A stretch of 38,463 nucleotides of DNA from Lacisediminihabitans sp. (lineage in GTDB: Bacteria; Actinomycetota; Actinomycetes; Actinomycetales; Microbacteriaceae). The stretch lies in assembly GCA_025362355.1 (NCBI GenBank), contig JANYGT010000208.1:1-38463 (forward strand), in the 5' to 3' direction. The position numbers and the translations under genes are program-made. Below, piece after piece: positions 35,315 to 38,463 of the stretch. Position 1 is the stretch's first letter. Each line of letters begins with the position of its first letter. Under the pieces are notes generated by a model. It had not been told where the DNA came from. It ran no database searches and was given only the letters and a program-made list of their open reading frames with translations.

Positions 35315-36237
35315 GAGAGTTCCTTTTCTGTGGACTTCACGTCAGTGGTCTTCTCATACGCGCTCACGAGTTCGAGGTAGATGTCCTCGAGGCTCGGGCG
35401 GATGACTTCGAGGCCCTGCGGCTCGGCTCCGAGCGACGCGTACAGCCGTGCGACGACGCCGGCCGGTTCGAGGGTGCGCTCTTCGTGGGTGCCGTTCTGG
35501 TCGGTCCAACGCACTACCGGGATCCGGGCATCCGCCGCTCCGAGCTCGTCGATCTTCCCGATGTCGATCAGTTTTCCGCCGGCGATCACGCCCGCTCGAT
35601 CGCTCAGCTGGGCGGCCTCGTCGAGGTAGTGGGTGGTGAGCAGGATGGTGGTGCCCTCACGCTTCAGCGAGCGGATGAGCTCCCAGAACTCGCGCCTGGC
35701 CTCCGGGTCGAAGCCGGTGGTCGGCTCATCGAGGAAGAGCAGCTCCGGGCGTCCGATGACGCCGAGGGCGACATCCACTCTCCGTCGCTGCCCGCCGGAG
35801 AGCGACTTGATGCGGGTCTTCGCCTTCTCCGTCAGGCCGACCGCAGCGATCACCTCGTCGACGTCGCGCGGGTTCGGGTAGAGGCGGGCGAAGTGGGACA
35901 GCTGCTCCTGCACGCTGACGTTGCCGCTCTCGCCGGTCGACTGCAACACGATGCCGAGGCGCGACTTCCAGTCGATGCCGCCGTGCTGCGGGTCGACGCC
36001 GAGCACGCTTGCGGTGCCGCTCGTGCGGTCGCGGTACCCCTCGAGGATCTCGATGGTCGTCGACTTCCCGGCACCGTTCGGGCCGAGCAGCGCGAAGGTC
36101 TCGCCGCGCTCGATGTCGAAGGTGATGCCGTCGACGGCGGCGAACGAGCCGTAGGTCTTGCGGAGATCCTGCACGCTCACATGCGTATCGCCGCCTGCGC
36201 TCTGCGTTCCGGTGCTGCTGATCTGGGTTGAGGTCAT
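35311..36237 (-). CDS. ABC transporter ATP-binding protein
   Basis: Walker A LLGPNGAGKST, signature KSLSGGQRRRVDVALGV, Walker B LLFLDEPTTGFDP. Overlaps the permease start. Confidence 0.96.
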   Translation of the reverse strand: MTSTQISSTGTQSAGGDTHVSVQDLRKTYGSFAAVDGITFDIERGETFALLGPNGAGKSTTIEILEGYRDRTSGTASVLGVDPQHGGIDWKSRLGIVLQSTGESGNVSVQEQLSHFARLYPNPRDVDEVIAAVGLTEKAKTRIKSLSGGQRRRVDVALGVIGRPELLFLDEPTTGFDPEARREFWELIRSLKREGTTILLTTHYLDEAAQLSDRAGVIAGGKLIDIGKIDELGAADARIPVVRWTDQNGTHEERTLEPAGVVARLYASLGAEPQGLEVIRPSLEDIYLELVSAYEKTTDVKSTEKELS

Positions 36238-36413
36238 GAGGCAATGCTGGCGCGTGGATGTCGACGGGGCAATGGTGCACCGGCTACACCCCCATCAACC
36301 GATCGGTGGATGCCGCCCGCACGCGAAAGCGTGGCCGGGATCGCATCCATCAGGGGGGTCGCGATCCCTGCCACGCTCGTTACCGAAGGGCCTCAGCAGT
36401 CACTGGGGGGCGG

Positions 36414-38432
36414 CTACCGGAGGTGCTTGCGTCGGTAACCCTCTCGTGCAAGGTAGGCACCCGCTGCCACCAGCGCGAGGAGAACAGCGATGAGGGTCGC
36501 GATCCCGATTCCCGTGAAGGCGAGCGAACCGGAGGCACTGGCTGTCGGCATAGTGAAGGAGGAGTCGCTGACCTGTCCGGTGGTTCCCGGGTTGCCGGTG
36601 GTCGGCGGTGTCGTCGGTCCGCCGGGGTTACCGGGGTCGCCGGGGCCACCCGGCGTACCGATCACGGTGACTCGCGGCCCGACCGTCGCCTGGGCGAGGT
36701 TGAGGGTTGCGAGGCCCGACGATCCGAGATCCTTCAGCACCGATATCCGCACGGCCGTCTCAGTGAACAGTGGTCCGGAGGTGACGGCCGATCCTGACGC
36801 GCCGCCCGCTGTCGTGTCCTGCGAGTTCAACTTCACGGAGAGGAGGCCGGTGAGCGCCCCCTGCACGGTCGCACCGTTTGCGACCGGCCCGAGGAGTGCC
36901 GTGACCGCGGGGTTCAGCAGGTTGGCGTTGAGGTTGTTGACGAGCTGGCTCACCGCACCGTTGTTATCGAACAGCCGGTCGGTCAGCGTGGTGCCGAGCC
37001 CTCCGAGGATGCCCTGGATGTTGAGGTTCGCGTTGACGGTTCCCCCGAGGAGGCTCGCCGTCGCTGTCGCCGTCGCGGCCGTGCCGTTCAGGATCTGGCC
37101 GACGGTGCCGTGAACGTGGACATCAGCGGATGACTGGAGCGTCTTGCCGAGGATCCCCGGGATGCCGGGGATGGCCGGCGTGCCCGGTGTGCCTGCCTGC
37201 GGTACGCAGAGGTGCAGGATGTCGAGAACGTTGCACAGTACGGGAGGCAGGCCGGGGATGGCCGGCACTCCGGGAACTGCCGGGGTTCCGGATGTCGTCG
37301 ACAGCGCCTTCACGTCGACGTCGAGGTCGACTCTCGCGTTGTGCAGCGAGACGTTGACCTGGTTCTTGATCTGGTCGACGAGGCTGGCGACCTGCGTCGT
37401 GATCGAGTTCAGGATCTGGTTGACGATCGCATCCGTCAGCACCTCGGTGCCGACCGGCTTGTTGTTCAGTCCGCCGAGCAGCTTGTCGAGGTCGACGGCC
37501 ACCGATCCGGTCTTGAGGTCGAGCGTGATCCCCGGTGTCGTGTAGGTGCCGGTGAGCAACGGAGCGACGGATGCCTGGAGGTCGGTGCTGACGCTGGCGT
37601 TGACGGTCGCCGAGCTTCCGGCGACATTCAGGATCGGATTCAGGTTGACGAGCGCTCGGTTCACCGAGCTGGTCAGTGCGCCGTTCGAACCACCGAGGCC
37701 GTTGAGCGAGGACGTCACGCCGTCGAGCGAGGTTCCGACCTTGCTTCCGAGGTTGGCGAGTGCCGGGCTCGTGAAGTTGAGCGTCAGACCGGCGAGCGAA
37801 TAATTGCCGGATACGGCAGCGGGGCTTCCGGTCGCCTGGGCGGCGACCGCCTTCAGCTGCAGTCGCAGGTCGCTGATCACGCTGGCGAACCGGCTGTTGA
37901 GCAAGGTGTCGAGGTCGACTGAGAGGTTGCCACCGGTTCCGTCTCCGGTGCCGCCGACTCCGATCGCTCCGTCATTGCTGACGGCGCCGCTCGCTCCGAG
38001 CGAGTTACCGCCGCTCTTGGCCCGCGCATACTGCGAAAGCACGCCGGCGTCGATGACGCTGCCGAGATTGAGCTGCACTCCGGCTGGCGCATCCACTTTG
38101 ATCGAGCGGAGCACGGTGGCCGAGAGCGGGTCTTTCACTTCACTCGTGCCGGATGAGCCGGAGTTGAAGGCCTGCGCCGACTTCAGAGCGATGATCTGGT
38201 CGAGGTTGATACCGGCTATCGAGCCCGAGAGGAATTTGCCCTGGGCGTACGAGCCCGTCGCCGTCGTCACCGGGTCGGCCTGCGCGGAGAGCGGCACGAG
38301 TGCCATGAACGACGAACCGATGGCGACGGCGGTGACGAAGCCACCGACCTTCTTCAGACGAGTCTTCCTGATCCGAGCGGATGTTTCGGTCGCGGCAGTT
38401 TTCCCTGCACGCGGAGAATGCGGATTAAACAC
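36414..38432 (-). CDS. Choice-of-anchor G family secreted surface protein with C-terminal LAFTG sorting signal
   Basis: Signal region FVTAVAIGSSFMALVPLSAQA; ATGSYAQGKFLSGSIAGINLDQIIALKSAQAFN; collagen-like G-x-P tracts; C-terminal LAFTGIGIATLIAVLLALVAAGAYLAREGYRRKHLR. Confidence 0.85.
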   Translation of the reverse strand: MFNPHSPRAGKTAATETSARIRKTRLKKVGGFVTAVAIGSSFMALVPLSAQADPVTTATGSYAQGKFLSGSIAGINLDQIIALKSAQAFNSGSSGTSEVKDPLSATVLRSIKVDAPAGVQLNLGSVIDAGVLSQYARAKSGGNSLGASGAVSNDGAIGVGGTGDGTGGNLSVDLDTLLNSRFASVISDLRLQLKAVAAQATGSPAAVSGNYSLAGLTLNFTSPALANLGSKVGTSLDGVTSSLNGLGGSNGALTSSVNRALVNLNPILNVAGSSATVNASVSTDLQASVAPLLTGTYTTPGITLDLKTGSVAVDLDKLLGGLNNKPVGTEVLTDAIVNQILNSITTQVASLVDQIKNQVNVSLHNARVDLDVDVKALSTTSGTPAVPGVPAIPGLPPVLCNVLDILHLCVPQAGTPGTPAIPGIPGILGKTLQSSADVHVHGTVGQILNGTAATATATASLLGGTVNANLNIQGILGGLGTTLTDRLFDNNGAVSQLVNNLNANLLNPAVTALLGPVANGATVQGALTGLLSVKLNSQDTTAGGASGSAVTSGPLFTETAVRISVLKDLGSSGLATLNLAQATVGPRVTVIGTPGGPGDPGNPGGPTTPPTTGNPGTTGQVSDSSFTMPTASASGSLAFTGIGIATLIAVLLALVAAGAYLAREGYRRKHLR

Positions 38433-38463
38433 GGTGGTACCTTCCTGATTCCGTTTGAGAACC

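Overview
High-GC actinobacterial chromosomal window, probably Microbacteriaceae-like (inferred from gene content and codon composition only). No rRNA, tRNA, CRISPR array, phage or IS element was recognised. Main blocks: (1) a translationally coupled FAH hydrolase / acyl-CoA synthetase / FAD monooxygenase set plus a VOC protein; (2) a TetR-MMPL exporter pair; (3) a secreted Lys/Ala/Asp-repeat protein convergent with an OmpR-type two-component system; (4) a secreted ricin-lectin/FN3/sugar-dehydrogenase protein; (5) a TetR-MFS pair with matching operator-like palindromes; (6) a GAF-LuxR regulator divergent from an acyl-CoA synthetase and an acetate transporter; (7) a universal stress protein and a TPCPL-type P1B ATPase; (8) a DUF6230/DUF6114/secreted-protein operon beside an orphan LuxR response regulator; (9) msrA, sufS-sufU, a GDSL hydrolase and an NlpC/P60 protein; (10) a hadA/hadB-like pair and murB; (11) a NarL-type two-component system with an ABC-2 exporter; (12) a choice-of-anchor-G LAFTG surface protein. 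The best candidate for something undescribed is an intergenic transcription unit at about 30.1-30.42 kb that is absent from the ORF track. It has a promoter with an overlapping inverted repeat, a leader hairpin with a U-tract, three perfect 16-bp tandem repeats, a perfect Shine-Dalgarno, a 27-codon ORF (MDNDNNFVGGYAVPVDPMDDLQCDSCQ) and a strong intrinsic terminator. Other unexplained structure includes two 70-bp palindromic elements with conserved ends and divergent cores, a 78-bp element with 15-bp perfect inverted ends, and short tandem arrays clustered in and around hadB and murB.
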